Positions 48,138-59,876 of a stretch of 64,000 nt of DNA are shown here, one piece after another. The translations under genes were made by a program, and so were the position numbers. The notes beneath the pieces are model-generated. The model made no database searches. It was not told the DNA's origin and saw only the letters and a list, made by a program, of their open reading frames with translations. The number at the start of each line of letters is the position of its first letter. Within the stretch, counting starts at the first letter, position 1. This DNA comes from Halomonas sp. Y3 (GTDB taxonomy: Bacteria > Pseudomonadota > Gammaproteobacteria > Pseudomonadales > Halomonadaceae): assembly GCF_024137965.1 (NCBI RefSeq), contig NZ_CP099975.1, positions 434,001 through 498,000 of the forward strand, in the 5' to 3' direction.

Positions 48138-48213
48138 GGGGCCATAGCTCAGCTGGGAGAGCGCCTGCCTTGCACGCAGGAGGTCAGCGGTTCGATCCCG
48201 CTTGGCTCCACCA
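48138..48213 (+). tRNA. tRNA-Ala, anticodon TGC
   Basis: 76 nt with encoded CCA. The anticodon stem-loop is CTGCCTTGCACGCAG; the G3:U70 identity pair of tRNA-Ala is present (GGGGCC / GGCTCC). Confidence 0.97.
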
Positions 48214-48309
48214 TCGTCTCCTCTGCAACAGTCTTACCTGATCGGATCCGCAGTCATAAGCCAGCATCGCAGCAAAAGATGTCAGGTTTATGACTGTCGA
48301 TTGACAGTC

Positions 48310-48320
48310 GCTCTTTAACA
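48310..48320 (+). promoter_or_regulatory. Second boxA, upstream of 23S
   Basis: GCTCTTTAACA again, 118 bases before 23S, as in E. coli operons. Confidence 0.8.
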
Positions 48321-48438
48321 ATGTGAATCATGCTGACAAACGTTCCTTCTGGAGTGATCCAGAAGAAACAAGTGATACGTCTCAAGCGTATCCGGCAATG
48401 TCGTACGTTATCGCAGACCAGACCCTTTGGGGTTATAT

Positions 48439-51327
<2,889 letters not shown>

Positions 51328-51404
51328 ATAACACCCAAGGGGTCTGTCGATGACAGACGACGCCGGGTACGCGAGACGTATCTCAGCATGATTCACCCCC
51401 TTTT

Positions 51405-51524
51405 CGCCTGACGACCATAGCGTGCGTGAACCACCTGATCCCATGCCGAACTCAGCAGTGAAACCGCTCAGCGCCGATGGTAGTGTGGGGTCTCCCCATG
51501 TGAGAGTAGGTCATCGTCAGGCAC
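51405..51524 (+). rRNA. rrf: 5S ribosomal RNA
   Basis: About 120 nt, from CGCCTGACGACC to GTCAGGCAC. The central CCCATGCCGAACTCAG and GGTAGTGTGGGGTCTCCCCAT match 5S well; GCCTGACG pairs with CGTCAGGC in helix I. Confidence 0.95.
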
Positions 51525-51531
51525 CTTTTCA

Positions 51532-51566
51532 GAAACCCCAGCCCTATGGCTGGGGTTTCGTCGTTC
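51532..51566 (+). terminator. First rRNA operon terminator
   Basis: GAAACCCCAGCC-ctat-GGCTGGGGTTTC, 12-bp stem, with GTCGTTCT after it. Confidence 0.85.
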
Positions 51567-51584
51567 TGGGGGGCTTCCCATGGA

Positions 51585-51697
51585 CCCGTTTGTCGGGAAC
51601 AAACGGGAACCGCTTTAGCGGGCCCGAAGGGCGAGTCTCAGAATGAGACGAGTAGAGTCCCGGAGCCCGGCGCGATCATCGTCAGGCACTTATACAG
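51585..51697 (+). other. Structured element with a copy of the 5S 3' end
   Basis: Hairpins in series: CCCGTTTGT-cggga-ACAAACGGG (51585-51607), CCGC-ttta-GCGG (51610-51621), GCCC-gaa-GGGC (51622-51632), GTCTCA-gaa-TGAGAC (51635-51649). Then TCATCGTCAGGCAC (51676-51689) repeats the last 14 nt of 5S exactly. An open frame crosses here but codes for nothing recognisable. Confidence 0.7.
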
Positions 51698-51735
51698 AAA
51701 AACCCCGATCATCGTGAGATGGTCGGGGTTTTTCG
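51698..51735 (+). terminator. Second rRNA operon terminator
   Basis: AAAAACCCCGA...TCGGGGTTTTT with TCAT/ATGG pairing inside, ending in a T-run. Strong. Confidence 0.85.
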
Positions 51736-51818
51736 CTTTTCGGGCATCCTGTTCGCGCGCCATGCGGTGGAGCGGTGGGGCTGCTAGAATCGTCGCTCCT
51801 TCGCTTTTCGGTATCGCC

Positions 51819-52526
51819 ATGCATGCCAGCTCTCGCTCCATCGTTACCAATCAGTCCGGCCCCCACGAGGATCTGAGCCGGCGGGTGGCCCGTGCCCTGG
51901 CGAACCCCCTGCGCAAGCCGGTGGCGGAACATACCCGCACGGCCTTCGAGGCGGCCAGTGAATGGCTCGAGGCGCGTTCTCATATGCCTCTGGTGCTGGA
52001 CGCCGGCTGCGGGGTGGGGCTCTCCACTCGTCGCCTGGCGGCGCACTTTCCCGATAGCGCGGTGATCGGCGTGGACCGCAGCGAGAGCCGTCTGAACCGG
52101 GAGCACGGGACCCTGCCCGACAACGCCCTGCTGGTCCGCGCCGATCTGGTCGACTTCTGGCGCCTGGCACTGGCCGATGGCTGGAAGCCGGCAAGGCACT
52201 ACCTGCTCTACCCCAACCCCTATCCCAAGGCGTCCCATCTCAAGATGCGCTGGCAGGGGCATCCGGTCCTCCCGGTGATCCTGGCCCTGGGCGGGCGCCT
52301 GGAGCTGCGCTCCAACTGGAAGCTCTATGTGGAGGAGTTCGCCCTGGCCGTGACCCAGGCCACCGGCCGTGAGGCCGAGGTGCTGCGCCATGAGCCTGGA
52401 GACGACTTCCTGACCCCCTTCGAGCAGAAGTACCATGAGAGCGGTCAGCCGCTGTGGAAGCTGGTGGTAGAGCTGCCCCATGCCCCCGGCCTTGTGCGGC
52501 TTGCCGCTTCGATCGCCAGCCGCTGA
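51819..52526 (+). CDS. TrmB-superfamily SAM-dependent methyltransferase
   Basis: 235 residues. The SAM-binding motif LVLDAGCGVGLSTRRLAAHFPDSAVIGVDRSESRL starts near residue 60. The TrmB-like segment HYLLYPNPYPKASHLKMRWQGH near 128 corresponds to the PDPW-KxRHxKRR motif of tRNA m7G46 methyltransferase, with Asn for the Asp. LELRSNWKLYVEEF near 170 is also TrmB-like. It may be a paralogue or a changed-specificity relative of TrmB. ATG chosen where similarity begins. Follows the rRNA operon. Confidence 0.75.
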   Translation: MHASSRSIVTNQSGPHEDLSRRVARALANPLRKPVAEHTRTAFEAASEWLEARSHMPLVLDAGCGVGLSTRRLAAHFPDSAVIGVDRSESRLNREHGTLPDNALLVRADLVDFWRLALADGWKPARHYLLYPNPYPKASHLKMRWQGHPVLPVILALGGRLELRSNWKLYVEEFALAVTQATGREAEVLRHEPGDDFLTPFEQKYHESGQPLWKLVVELPHAPGLVRLAASIASR

Positions 52527-52561
52527 CCCTTCTTCGTCCTGACCCAACCCCTGGTGTTGCC

Positions 52562-54001
52562 ATGCGTCGTCCTCTGTCGAGACTCTGCCTCTTCCTGTTC
52601 TGCCTGCTGCCGGTGATCGCCCTGGCCTCGGGTTTTCCCCAGCTGGGCCGCCTGGCCGACAAGGGTTTTCTGATCAGCGCCGAGGCGCGGCTGATCGATG
52701 AGAGCAAGGTGCTGGGGGCCATCGAGCCCGATCGCCAGCTCTCGCCGGCCTCGGTGACCAAGAGTTACCTGGCGGCGGCGGCGCTGGATCGCTGGGGACC
52801 CCAGCATCGCTTCGCCACCCGGCTGGTCAGCGAGGCGCGTCCGACCAGTGACGGCCTGCTCTCCGGCGATCTGATCCTCGACGGCGGTGGAGATCCGGCC
52901 CTGACCACCGAGGACCTCTGGCGACTGGCCCAGCGCCTGCACCAGGCCGGGGTGCGCGAGGTGGAGGGGCGGCTCCTGATCAGCCAGTGGCGATTCGGCC
53001 CGGTGGAGTGCATTACCACCGATCGCTGCCAGGCCCGGGAGCGCTCGGCCAACGCCTACAGCGCGCTGCTCTCCTCGGCAGGGGTCAACTATGGCAGCTG
53101 GTGCGTCAGCGTGGCACCGGGTGACGCGCCGGGGCAGCCGGCCCGGGTGACCGGCTGTGACAGCCAGGCGGCGGTTCTCGAGATCGATAACCGAGTGGAA
53201 ACGCGCCCGGACAACAGCGGCACCGAGCTGCGCGCCGAGCGGGTCACCCGGGACGACCGGGACATCATGGTGCTGAGCGGCCAGATCTCCACCAGTGCGC
53301 GGCCCCGCGACATCTATCGGGCGAGCTCCGACCCCGCCGAGCAGATGGCCGTCACCCTTCTGGCGATGCTCGAGCAGGCCGGTATCCAGGTGCGGGGTGG
53401 CGCCGAGACCACCCTGGCCGAGCCGCCGGCCGTTTCCCGGACTCTCGCGGAGGTGGAGAGCAAGCCGCTGCAGGAGCTGCTGCTGCGAGTGATGAACTAC
53501 TCCAACAACTTCATGGCCGACGTGCTGGCCCTGAACCTGGTGGAGACGCCCCGGGCGGACCTGCGCCAGGGCGGCGCGGCCATCGAGACCTTCGTGGCCG
53601 GGATCCCTGACCATGGCCCGTTGACGCTGTTCAGCGGCAGCGGCCTGACCACCGAGAATCGCACCTCCGCCCGGGGGGCCAATGCGCTGCTGGAGAGCAT
53701 CTACTATCGTCCGTCGCTCTTTCCGAGCTTCGTAGCGACCCTGCAGTCCCCCGGCAACGGCGTGATGCGCTTCATCCGCCGCGGCTCGCCCACCTTCCAG
53801 CATCATGTGATGCTCAAGACCGGCACCCTCAACCAGCCGGTGGCGGTGAGGGCGGTCAGCGGCTATTTCCGTACCCGCAGCGGCCGCTGGGGCGTGTTCA
53901 CGGTGCTGGTCAACGGCACTGGCAGCACGCCCTATCTCAGCTGGCCCGAGGTGCTGGACCCACTGTCGGTGGACCTGGAGCGGATCATCGACACTCACTG
54001 A
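52562..54001 (+). CDS. dacB: D-alanyl-D-alanine carboxypeptidase/endopeptidase (PBP4, DacB)
   Basis: 479 residues. A signal peptide (LCLFLFCLLPVIALASG) precedes the S13 peptidase body. Active-site motifs are SPASVTKSYLAAAAL (SxxK, near 62), YSNNFMAD (SxN, near 316) and LKTGTLN (KTG, near 421). A low-molecular-weight PBP trimming peptidoglycan cross-links in the periplasm. There is a poor ribosome site before the ATG. The methyltransferase gene ends 35 bp upstream. Confidence 0.93.
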   Translation: MRRPLSRLCLFLFCLLPVIALASGFPQLGRLADKGFLISAEARLIDESKVLGAIEPDRQLSPASVTKSYLAAAALDRWGPQHRFATRLVSEARPTSDGLLSGDLILDGGGDPALTTEDLWRLAQRLHQAGVREVEGRLLISQWRFGPVECITTDRCQARERSANAYSALLSSAGVNYGSWCVSVAPGDAPGQPARVTGCDSQAAVLEIDNRVETRPDNSGTELRAERVTRDDRDIMVLSGQISTSARPRDIYRASSDPAEQMAVTLLAMLEQAGIQVRGGAETTLAEPPAVSRTLAEVESKPLQELLLRVMNYSNNFMADVLALNLVETPRADLRQGGAAIETFVAGIPDHGPLTLFSGSGLTTENRTSARGANALLESIYYRPSLFPSFVATLQSPGNGVMRFIRRGSPTFQHHVMLKTGTLNQPVAVRAVSGYFRTRSGRWGVFTVLVNGTGSTPYLSWPEVLDPLSVDLERIIDTH

Positions 54002-54029
54002 GCCGCCTGGCATTCAAGGAAACCCTGCG

Positions 54030-54401
54030 ATGAAACCCGGACATACCGGCTGGCGCCACCTGGTGCACTCTACCCGCTACTCCCTCAAGGGTCTCAAGGC
54101 CGCCTGGCGCCACGAGTCGGCCTTTCGCCAGGAGCTGGCCCTCTGCGTGCTGCTGCTGCCCCTGGCCTGGTGGCTCGGCCAGGGCCCGGTGGAGTGGATC
54201 CTGCTGGTGGGCAGCTGCCTGCTGGTGCTGGTGGTGGAGCTGGTCAACAGTGCCATCGAGAGCGTGGTGGACCGCATCGGCCCCGAGCACCATGAACTCT
54301 CCGGGCGCGCCAAGGATCTGGGCTCCGCCGCGGTGATGGTGTCGCTGGCCCTGGCCGGCCTCACCTGGCTGCTGCTGGCCGGCCAGAAGCTGCTCGGGTG
54401 A
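54030..54401 (+). CDS. dgkA: Diacylglycerol kinase
   Basis: 123 residues, three membrane helices. The conserved catalytic region is VVELVNSAIESVVDRIGPEHHELSGRAKDLGSAAV (Glu in ELVNSAIE, Asp in RAKDLGSA), matching prokaryotic DgkA. It phosphorylates diacylglycerol formed during periplasmic glucan/lipid modification. AAGGAAA lies before the ATG. Confidence 0.95.
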   Translation: MKPGHTGWRHLVHSTRYSLKGLKAAWRHESAFRQELALCVLLLPLAWWLGQGPVEWILLVGSCLLVLVVELVNSAIESVVDRIGPEHHELSGRAKDLGSAAVMVSLALAGLTWLLLAGQKLLG

Positions 54402-54480
54402 GTCGGTCGCCGCTCCGGGTGCCCATGGCGTCCGGGCTTCGCTATGCTGGGGGCATTCGCCACCCGGATGCGAGATACCC

Positions 54481-57400
54481 ATGCCCCTGCCCGATGACTT
54501 CCTGCCGCTGATCGATATTCCTGAGCCGCTCAAGGCCCCCCTGGGGCGCACCCATGAGCGCCTGGCCGAGGCGCTGGCCCGGGCCGATAATCTGGCCGGC
54601 ATGACGGGCCGGGAATCCCCCCTCGAGGATTGGCTGGGACTCTCGCCAGGGCGCCGTGAGCAGCTGGCCCGGGTGCTGGCGATCTCCGAGTTCGTGGCCG
54701 AGACCCTGGTGCGCTACCCCGAGTGGCTGCTGCATCTGGATGCCAGCGGCGAGCTGGATGAGGCTCCCTCGGCCGAGGCGCTGGGCAGCTGGCTCGAGGA
54801 GCGCCTGGAGGCGGCCGAGGACGAGGCGGCCATGCAGGCCGCCATCCGCCGCTTTCGCCGTGCGCGGATGGCCGGCATCGTCTGGCGCGACCTGACGCGC
54901 CCTGCCGGCGTCGACATGTGGGCCACGGCGGCGGCGGTATCGCGCCTGGCCGAGGTGTGCCTGGAAGGAGCGCTCACCTGGCTCGAGCGCTTCCTCGAGC
55001 CCCGCTGGGGGCGGCCGGCGCCGCGCCGTGACGGCAGCGAGCAGCGCCTGGTGGTGCTGGGCATGGGCAAGCTCGGGGCCGGGGAGCTCAACCTCTCCTC
55101 CGATATCGACCTGATCTTCGCCTTCCCCGAGGGGGGCGAGACCGAGGGCGGGCGCAAGGCCCTGGAACACCAGGAGTACTTTACCAAGCTGGGGCAGCGA
55201 CTGATCGGCGCCCTGGATGCGGTGACCGCCGACGGCTTCGCCTTCCGGGTCGACATGCGCCTGCGTCCCCTGGGCGACGGCGGACCCCTGGTGGGCAGCT
55301 TCAACTCCCTCTCCAGCTACTACCAGGACCAGGGGCGTGAGTGGGAGCGCTACGCCATGCTCAAGGCGCGCCCGGTGGCCGGCGACCTGGACGCCGGGGA
55401 CGAGCTGCTGGCCGGGCTGCGCCCCTTCGTCTACCGCCGCTACCTGGATTTCGGCGCCATCGAGTCGCTGCGCGAGCTCAAGGGGATGATCAATCGCGAG
55501 GTGCGCCGCAAGGGCATGGAGGGCAACATCAAGCTCGGCCCCGGCGGTATCCGCGAGGTGGAGTTCGTGGTCCAGGCCTTCCAGCTGATCCGGGGCGGGC
55601 GGGATACCGAGCTTCAGGTCACCTCCCTGAAGAGCGCCCTGGAGCGGCTGCCGGCGCTGGGGCTGCTGCCCGCCGAGGTGGTGGAGGAGCTCACCCCCGA
55701 CTACGTCTTCCTGCGCGACCTCGAACACGCCCTGCAGGCGCTGGAGGATCGCCAGACCCAGAGCCTGCCCGTGGAGGACCTGGATCGTGAGCGGGTCGCC
55801 CTGGCCCTGGACATGGAGGACTGGCCGGCCCTGATGGCGCGCCTCGACGAGGTGCGGGCCCGGGTTCGCCAGCATTTCGATGCGGTGATCGCCGACCCCG
55901 AGGAGGAGGTCCAGGAGAGCGAGGAGAGCACCGCTGGGGGGATCTCTCTGGAGCAGTGGCGGGCCCTGTGGCGCGGTGAGCTCGACGAGGAGGAGGGCGC
56001 GCAGCTGCTGGACGAAGCCGGCTTCGAGGAGAGCGCCACCGCGGCACGGCGGATCGCCTCCCTCTATCACTCCCGTGCGGTGCAGGGCATGCAGCGCATC
56101 GGCTTCGAGCGCCTCGAGGCGCTGATGCCGCTGCTGCTCGATGCCGTGGCCGAGAGCGAGGCGCCGGACACGGCCCTGGAACGGGTGCTGCCGCTGATCG
56201 AGGCGGTGCTGCGGCGCACCGCCTACCTGGCGCTGCTGCGCGAGAACCCCGAGGCGCTGAGCCACCTGATGACCCTCTGCGCGGCGAGCCCCTGGATCGC
56301 CGAGCAGCTGGCTCGCTACCCCATCCTGCTCGACGAGCTGCTGACTCCCGAGACCCTCTATACCCCCGCCGACAAGGCGCGCCTGGCCGACGAGCTGCGC
56401 CAGGCCCTGGCGCGGATTCCGGAGGAGGACGAGGAGGCCCAGCTCGAGGCGCTGCGGGTCTTCAAGCATGCCCAGATCCTGCACGTGGCGGCCTCGGATA
56501 TCGCCGGCACCCGGCACCTGATGAAGGTGAGCGACTACCTGACCTATATCGCCGAGGTGATCCTCGAGGCGGTGCTGGCCATGGCCTGGAAGCACCTGAC
56601 CCGCAAGCACGGCGTCCCGGAGCTGGCCGACGGCAGCCGCGCAGGTGCCGAGCCCGCCTTCCTGATCGTCGGCTACGGCAAGCTGGGCGGCATCGAGCTG
56701 GGCTACGGCTCGGACCTGGACCTGGTGTTCATCCACGACGGCGCCACCCAGGGCAGCACCGACGGCCCTCGCCCCCTGGACAACGCCGTCTTCTATACCC
56801 GATTGGGGCAGCGCATCATCCACCTGCTTACCGCGGTGACGCCGGCGGGGACCCTCTACGAGGTGGACATGCGCCTGCGCCCCTCCGGCAACTCGGGGCT
56901 GCTGGTCACGTCGCTTGCCGCCTTCGGCGACTACCAGCGTCGCGACGCCTGGACCTGGGAGCATCAGGCCCTGGTGCGGGCTCGGGTGGTGGCCGGCCAT
57001 GAGCGTCTGGGTGAGGCCTTCGATGCGGTGCGTGCCGAGATCCTCGGTCGTGAATGCGACGCCGAGGCGCTGCGCGAGGAGGTGGTCAAGATGCGCCACA
57101 AGATGCGCGACCACCTGGGCGGCAAGAGCGGAGAGGGAGAGTTCGACCTCAAGCATGACCCCGGCGGCATGGTGGATATCGAGTTCCTCTGCCAGTATGC
57201 GGTGCTGGCCATGGGGCACGAGACCCCCGAGCTGCTGCGCTGGAGCGACAACATGCGCCTCCTCGAGACCCTGGAGGCCACCGAGCGGCTCCCGGCCCGA
57301 GAGTGCCAGCGCCTGCGCGACGCCTACCTGGCCCTGCGCAGCGCCGCCCACCGCGCCTCCCTGACCCGGGAGCTCGCCCGGGGGCGCAGCGACGCCTTCC

Positions 57401-57492
57401 AGGACCACCGCCGGGTGGTGATCGAGGCGTGGCAGCGACTGCTGGAGCCCGCAGAGGGCGAGCCCGACGAGAGCGGCATCGACAAGGACTGA
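54481..57492 (+). CDS. glnE: Glutamine synthetase adenylyltransferase/deadenylase
   Basis: 1003 residues, two nucleotidyltransferase halves. The N-terminal (deadenylase) half has [29 protein letters not shown] near residue 190. The C-terminal (adenylylase) half has [28 protein letters not shown] near 725. [18 protein letters not shown] near 355 and [16 protein letters not shown] near 895 are linker motifs. It switches glutamine synthetase on and off with PII. No glnD or glnA is nearby. Confidence 0.96.
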   Translation: MPLPDDFLPLIDIPEPLKAPLGRTHERLAEALARADNLAGMTGRESPLEDWLGLSPGRREQLARVLAISEFVAETLVRYPEWLLHLDASGELDEAPSAEALGSWLEERLEAAEDEAAMQAAIRRFRRARMAGIVWRDLTRPAGVDMWATAAAVSRLAEVCLEGALTWLERFLEPRWGRPAPRRDGSEQRLVVLGMGKLGAGELNLSSDIDLIFAFPEGGETEGGRKALEHQEYFTKLGQRLIGALDAVTADGFAFRVDMRLRPLGDGGPLVGSFNSLSSYYQDQGREWERYAMLKARPVAGDLDAGDELLAGLRPFVYRRYLDFGAIESLRELKGMINREVRRKGMEGNIKLGPGGIREVEFVVQAFQLIRGGRDTELQVTSLKSALERLPALGLLPAEVVEELTPDYVFLRDLEHALQALEDRQTQSLPVEDLDRERVALALDMEDWPALMARLDEVRARVRQHFDAVIADPEEEVQESEESTAGGISLEQWRALWRGELDEEEGAQLLDEAGFEESATAARRIASLYHSRAVQGMQRIGFERLEALMPLLLDAVAESEAPDTALERVLPLIEAVLRRTAYLALLRENPEALSHLMTLCAASPWIAEQLARYPILLDELLTPETLYTPADKARLADELRQALARIPEEDEEAQLEALRVFKHAQILHVAASDIAGTRHLMKVSDYLTYIAEVILEAVLAMAWKHLTRKHGVPELADGSRAGAEPAFLIVGYGKLGGIELGYGSDLDLVFIHDGATQGSTDGPRPLDNAVFYTRLGQRIIHLLTAVTPAGTLYEVDMRLRPSGNSGLLVTSLAAFGDYQRRDAWTWEHQALVRARVVAGHERLGEAFDAVRAEILGRECDAEALREEVVKMRHKMRDHLGGKSGEGEFDLKHDPGGMVDIEFLCQYAVLAMGHETPELLRWSDNMRLLETLEATERLPARECQRLRDAYLALRSAAHRASLTRELARGRSDAFQDHRRVVIEAWQRLLEPAEGEPDESGIDKD

Positions 57493-57508
57493 TGGAGCAA
57501 GGATCCCG

Positions 57509-57946
57509 ATGAAGAAGGTACTGGTACTGCACGGCCCCAACCTCAACCTGCTGGGCACCCGCCAGCCGGAGATCTACGGCCACGAGACCTTGGAGGACAT
57601 CAACAACGGCCTCTTCGAACAGGCCGCCCTGGCGGGCTGGGAGATTGCCTGCCGGCAGAGCAATCATGAGGGAGAGCTGATCGACTGGATCCAGGGGGCA
57701 CGGCTCGACGGCACCGCCGCCATCATCATCAACCCCGCCGCCTATACCCACACTTCGGTGGCGATCCTCGACGCCCTCAACGCCTTCGAGGGGCGCGTGA
57801 TCGAGGTGCACCTTTCCAACGTTCATCAGCGCGAGAGCTTCCGCCACCGCTCCTATGTCTCGCTGCGTGCCGACGGCGTGATCGCCGGCCTCGGCAGCCA
57901 GGGCTACCGCGCCGCCCTGGACGCGGTGATGGCCGCGGAGCGCTGA
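57509..57946 (+). CDS. aroQ: 3-dehydroquinate dehydratase, type II
   Basis: 145 residues. Motifs are [23 protein letters not shown] (active-site Tyr in IYG), [15 protein letters not shown] near 75 and [20 protein letters not shown] near 95. It catalyses the third shikimate step. AAGGAT precedes the ATG. In many gammaproteobacteria accBC follows; here the next gene is a transporter on the other strand, so the usual link is absent. Confidence 0.96.
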   Translation: MKKVLVLHGPNLNLLGTRQPEIYGHETLEDINNGLFEQAALAGWEIACRQSNHEGELIDWIQGARLDGTAAIIINPAAYTHTSVAILDALNAFEGRVIEVHLSNVHQRESFRHRSYVSLRADGVIAGLGSQGYRAALDAVMAAER

Positions 57947-57962
57947 GGGCCGGCTGGCGGGG

Positions 57963-58910
57963 TCAGGTCGGCAGCAGGCCGAAGAGGGTCAGCGCCCAGA
58001 GCATCAGGCTCAAGGTCACGAAGGCGGAGAGTGTGCCCACCATAAGGGCCGCCGCGCTGGTCTCGCCCTGGCCGTAGGTCTGCCCGAAGAGGGGGTAGAG
58101 GCTGATCATGGGGGCGCTGGCAAACAGCAGGCCGCCGGCGATCATGAGCGGGCTTGGGTCGGACAGCAGGAGCAGGAAGAGCAGCACGGCCAGGGGGTGC
58201 AGGATCAGCTTGCCGAGCACCACCTGGCCCATGCTGGCCGCCATGCCCCGAACCCGAAGGCCGTGCAGCATGGCGCCGATGGTGAACAGCGCCGCGGGCC
58301 CCGCCGCATCCGCCAGCATCTCGATGACCTGCTGAAGCGGGCCCGGCAGACGCAGGCCGCTCAGCGCCAGGGAGAGACCGATCAGCAGCCCGATCAGCAC
58401 CGGGTTGCGGGAGAGCCTGGCGAAGGTCTGGCGCGCCACCTGGCCCAGGTTACCGCCGTTCTGGCGGCTGGCCTCGGCGAGGATCAGGGCGGCGGGAATG
58501 ATCAGCAGCGTCTCGATCACCATGTTCAGGGCCATGAAGATCGCCGCCGGGGGGCCGATGGCCATCAGGGCTACCGGATAGCCGATGAAGCCGCTGTTGG
58601 CGGCCGACATGCCCAGCGCCTCGATGGCGCCGGCGTCCAGGCGCTGGCCCCGGGCGCGAGAGAGGGCGATGCCGATGACAAAGACGAGCGCCGACCCCAG
58701 GCCGTAGGCCACCAGGTAGCCGACGTTGAGCACCTCGGCCAGGGGGTAGTCGCTCAGGGCGCGGATGATCAGCGAGGGCAGCGCCAGGTACATCACGAAG
58801 GTGGCGACGCCCTGCATGTTGTCGCGGCTGATCAGGCCGCTGCGGGCGGCGACGAAGCCGGTGCCGATCAGCAGGAAGATCGGCAGGGTGATGGCCAGTA
58901 TCTCGAGCAT
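57963..58910 (-). CDS. AEC family transporter (auxin-efflux-carrier type)
   Basis: 315 residues, ten predicted membrane segments in two five-helix halves, typical of AEC carriers (MLEILAITLPIFLLIGTGFVAARSGLISRDNM; NSGFIGYPVALMAIGPPAAIFM near 115). The substrate is likely a small organic acid. It lies 31 bp downstream of pcaR on the same strand and so may be cotranscribed with it, suggesting an aromatic acid or pathway intermediate as cargo. Confidence 0.85.
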   Translation of the reverse strand: MLEILAITLPIFLLIGTGFVAARSGLISRDNMQGVATFVMYLALPSLIIRALSDYPLAEVLNVGYLVAYGLGSALVFVIGIALSRARGQRLDAGAIEALGMSAANSGFIGYPVALMAIGPPAAIFMALNMVIETLLIIPAALILAEASRQNGGNLGQVARQTFARLSRNPVLIGLLIGLSLALSGLRLPGPLQQVIEMLADAAGPAALFTIGAMLHGLRVRGMAASMGQVVLGKLILHPLAVLLFLLLLSDPSPLMIAGGLLFASAPMISLYPLFGQTYGQGETSAAALMVGTLSAFVTLSLMLWALTLFGLLPT

Positions 58911-58941
58911 GGGGGCCTTCCTTCCTTGGTGCGGTGGGCGC

Positions 58942-59733
58942 TCAGCTGACGAGGGAGCGGATCAGTCGCGCCTTGGCCTGCAGCAGCGGGAGATACTCCT
59001 CGAGCAGGGTGTCATGGTCGATGCGGGCGGCGTTGGTGCTGATGTTGAGGGCGCCCAGCAGTTTGCCGTTGGCGTCGAAGGCCGGCACGGCGATGGAGCG
59101 CAGCCCGGAGTCGAGCTCCTGGTCGGCGATGGCGTAGCCCTGCTGGCGCACCTCCATGATGCACCTGCGAAGCTCGGCCTTGTCGGTGATGGACTTCTCG
59201 GTATACCGCTCCAGCACGGCACGCTCGAGCCAGGCGTCGAGCTCCCTGTCGGGCAGCTGGGCCAGCAGCACGCGGCCCATGGAGGTGTAGGCGGCCGGCA
59301 GGCGCGTACCCACCGAGAGGGTGATCGCCATCAGGCGGTGGCGCGAGGAGGAGCGGGCCACGTAGGTGACCTCCTCGCCGTCCAGCACGCCCAGCGACGA
59401 GGACTCGCCGCAGGCGGCGGTGATATCCTCCAGCACCTGCTGGATCACGCTGCGGTAGTTGTTGGCCGACAGGAAGGAGTAGCCGAGCTTCAGCACCTTG
59501 GGCGCCAGCTCGAAGACGCGCTGCTCCTTGCGCACATAGCCCAGGGCGTGCAGGGTCAGCAGGAAGCGTCTGGCCCGGGCGCGGTTCATGCCGGTGCGCG
59601 CCGCCACCTCGCTGAGGGTCATGCGCGGGTGCTCCTCGTCGAAGGCCAGTATCACCTCCAGGCCGCTCGCCAGGGCGGTCACGAAGTCGCGATCCTCGGG
59701 GCTCAGTACCTCATCCTGCTCTGCGCTTGCCAT
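58942..59733 (-). CDS. pcaR: IclR-type regulator of the beta-ketoadipate pathway (PcaR-like)
   Basis: 263 residues. IclR helix-turn-helix near residues 25-75 (SGLEVILAFDEEHPRMTLSEVAARTGMNRARARRFLLTLHALGYV), then the ligand domain with YVARSSSRHRLMAITLSVGTRLPAAYTSMGRVLLAQL near 120-155. The pattern fits the PcaR/PcaU/PobR group, which senses beta-ketoadipate or protocatechuate. I start at 59733 (MASAEQDEV); in-frame upstream ATGs exist. Divergent to pcaB, with a palindromic operator between them. Confidence 0.88.
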   Translation of the reverse strand: MASAEQDEVLSPEDRDFVTALASGLEVILAFDEEHPRMTLSEVAARTGMNRARARRFLLTLHALGYVRKEQRVFELAPKVLKLGYSFLSANNYRSVIQQVLEDITAACGESSSLGVLDGEEVTYVARSSSRHRLMAITLSVGTRLPAAYTSMGRVLLAQLPDRELDAWLERAVLERYTEKSITDKAELRRCIMEVRQQGYAIADQELDSGLRSIAVPAFDANGKLLGALNISTNAARIDHDTLLEEYLPLLQAKARLIRSLVS

Positions 59734-59754
59734 CCTTACATGTCCTTGGTCGTG

Positions 59755-59783
59755 TTGCTCGAATCCACGCATCAATCTAGCAT
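59755..59783 (+). promoter_or_regulatory. Candidate pcaB promoter
   Basis: TTGCTC-N17-TAGCAT, directly followed by the PcaR palindrome. Confidence 0.5.
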
Positions 59784-59804
59784 AGTGTTCGAATTGCGAA
59801 CACT
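59784..59804. promoter_or_regulatory. Candidate PcaR operator 1 (pcaR-pcaB)
   Basis: Perfect palindrome of 8+5+8: AGTGTTCG-aattg-CGAACACT. The core GTTCG-N5-CGAAC fits the known PcaR-type site GTTCGATAATCGCAC. It lies just downstream of the pcaB -10. Confidence 0.75.
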
Positions 59805-59876
59805 TGTACGGGCTTGGGCTTTAGTCGGTCCGTCAGGCCCTTTCAGCCCCTGGTTTCAGCCCCTGGAGAGATCATC

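Noticed and set aside
51546-51818. N-terminal extension of the TrmB-like gene into the rRNA terminator region
   Set aside because: It would translate through two terminators and hairpins; similarity begins after 51819.
54442-57558. 1038-residue open frame on the minus strand over glnE
   Set aside because: Antisense of glnE in high-GC DNA; low-complexity Gly/Gln/Leu/His composition and no family motifs, while the plus strand reads a full GlnE.
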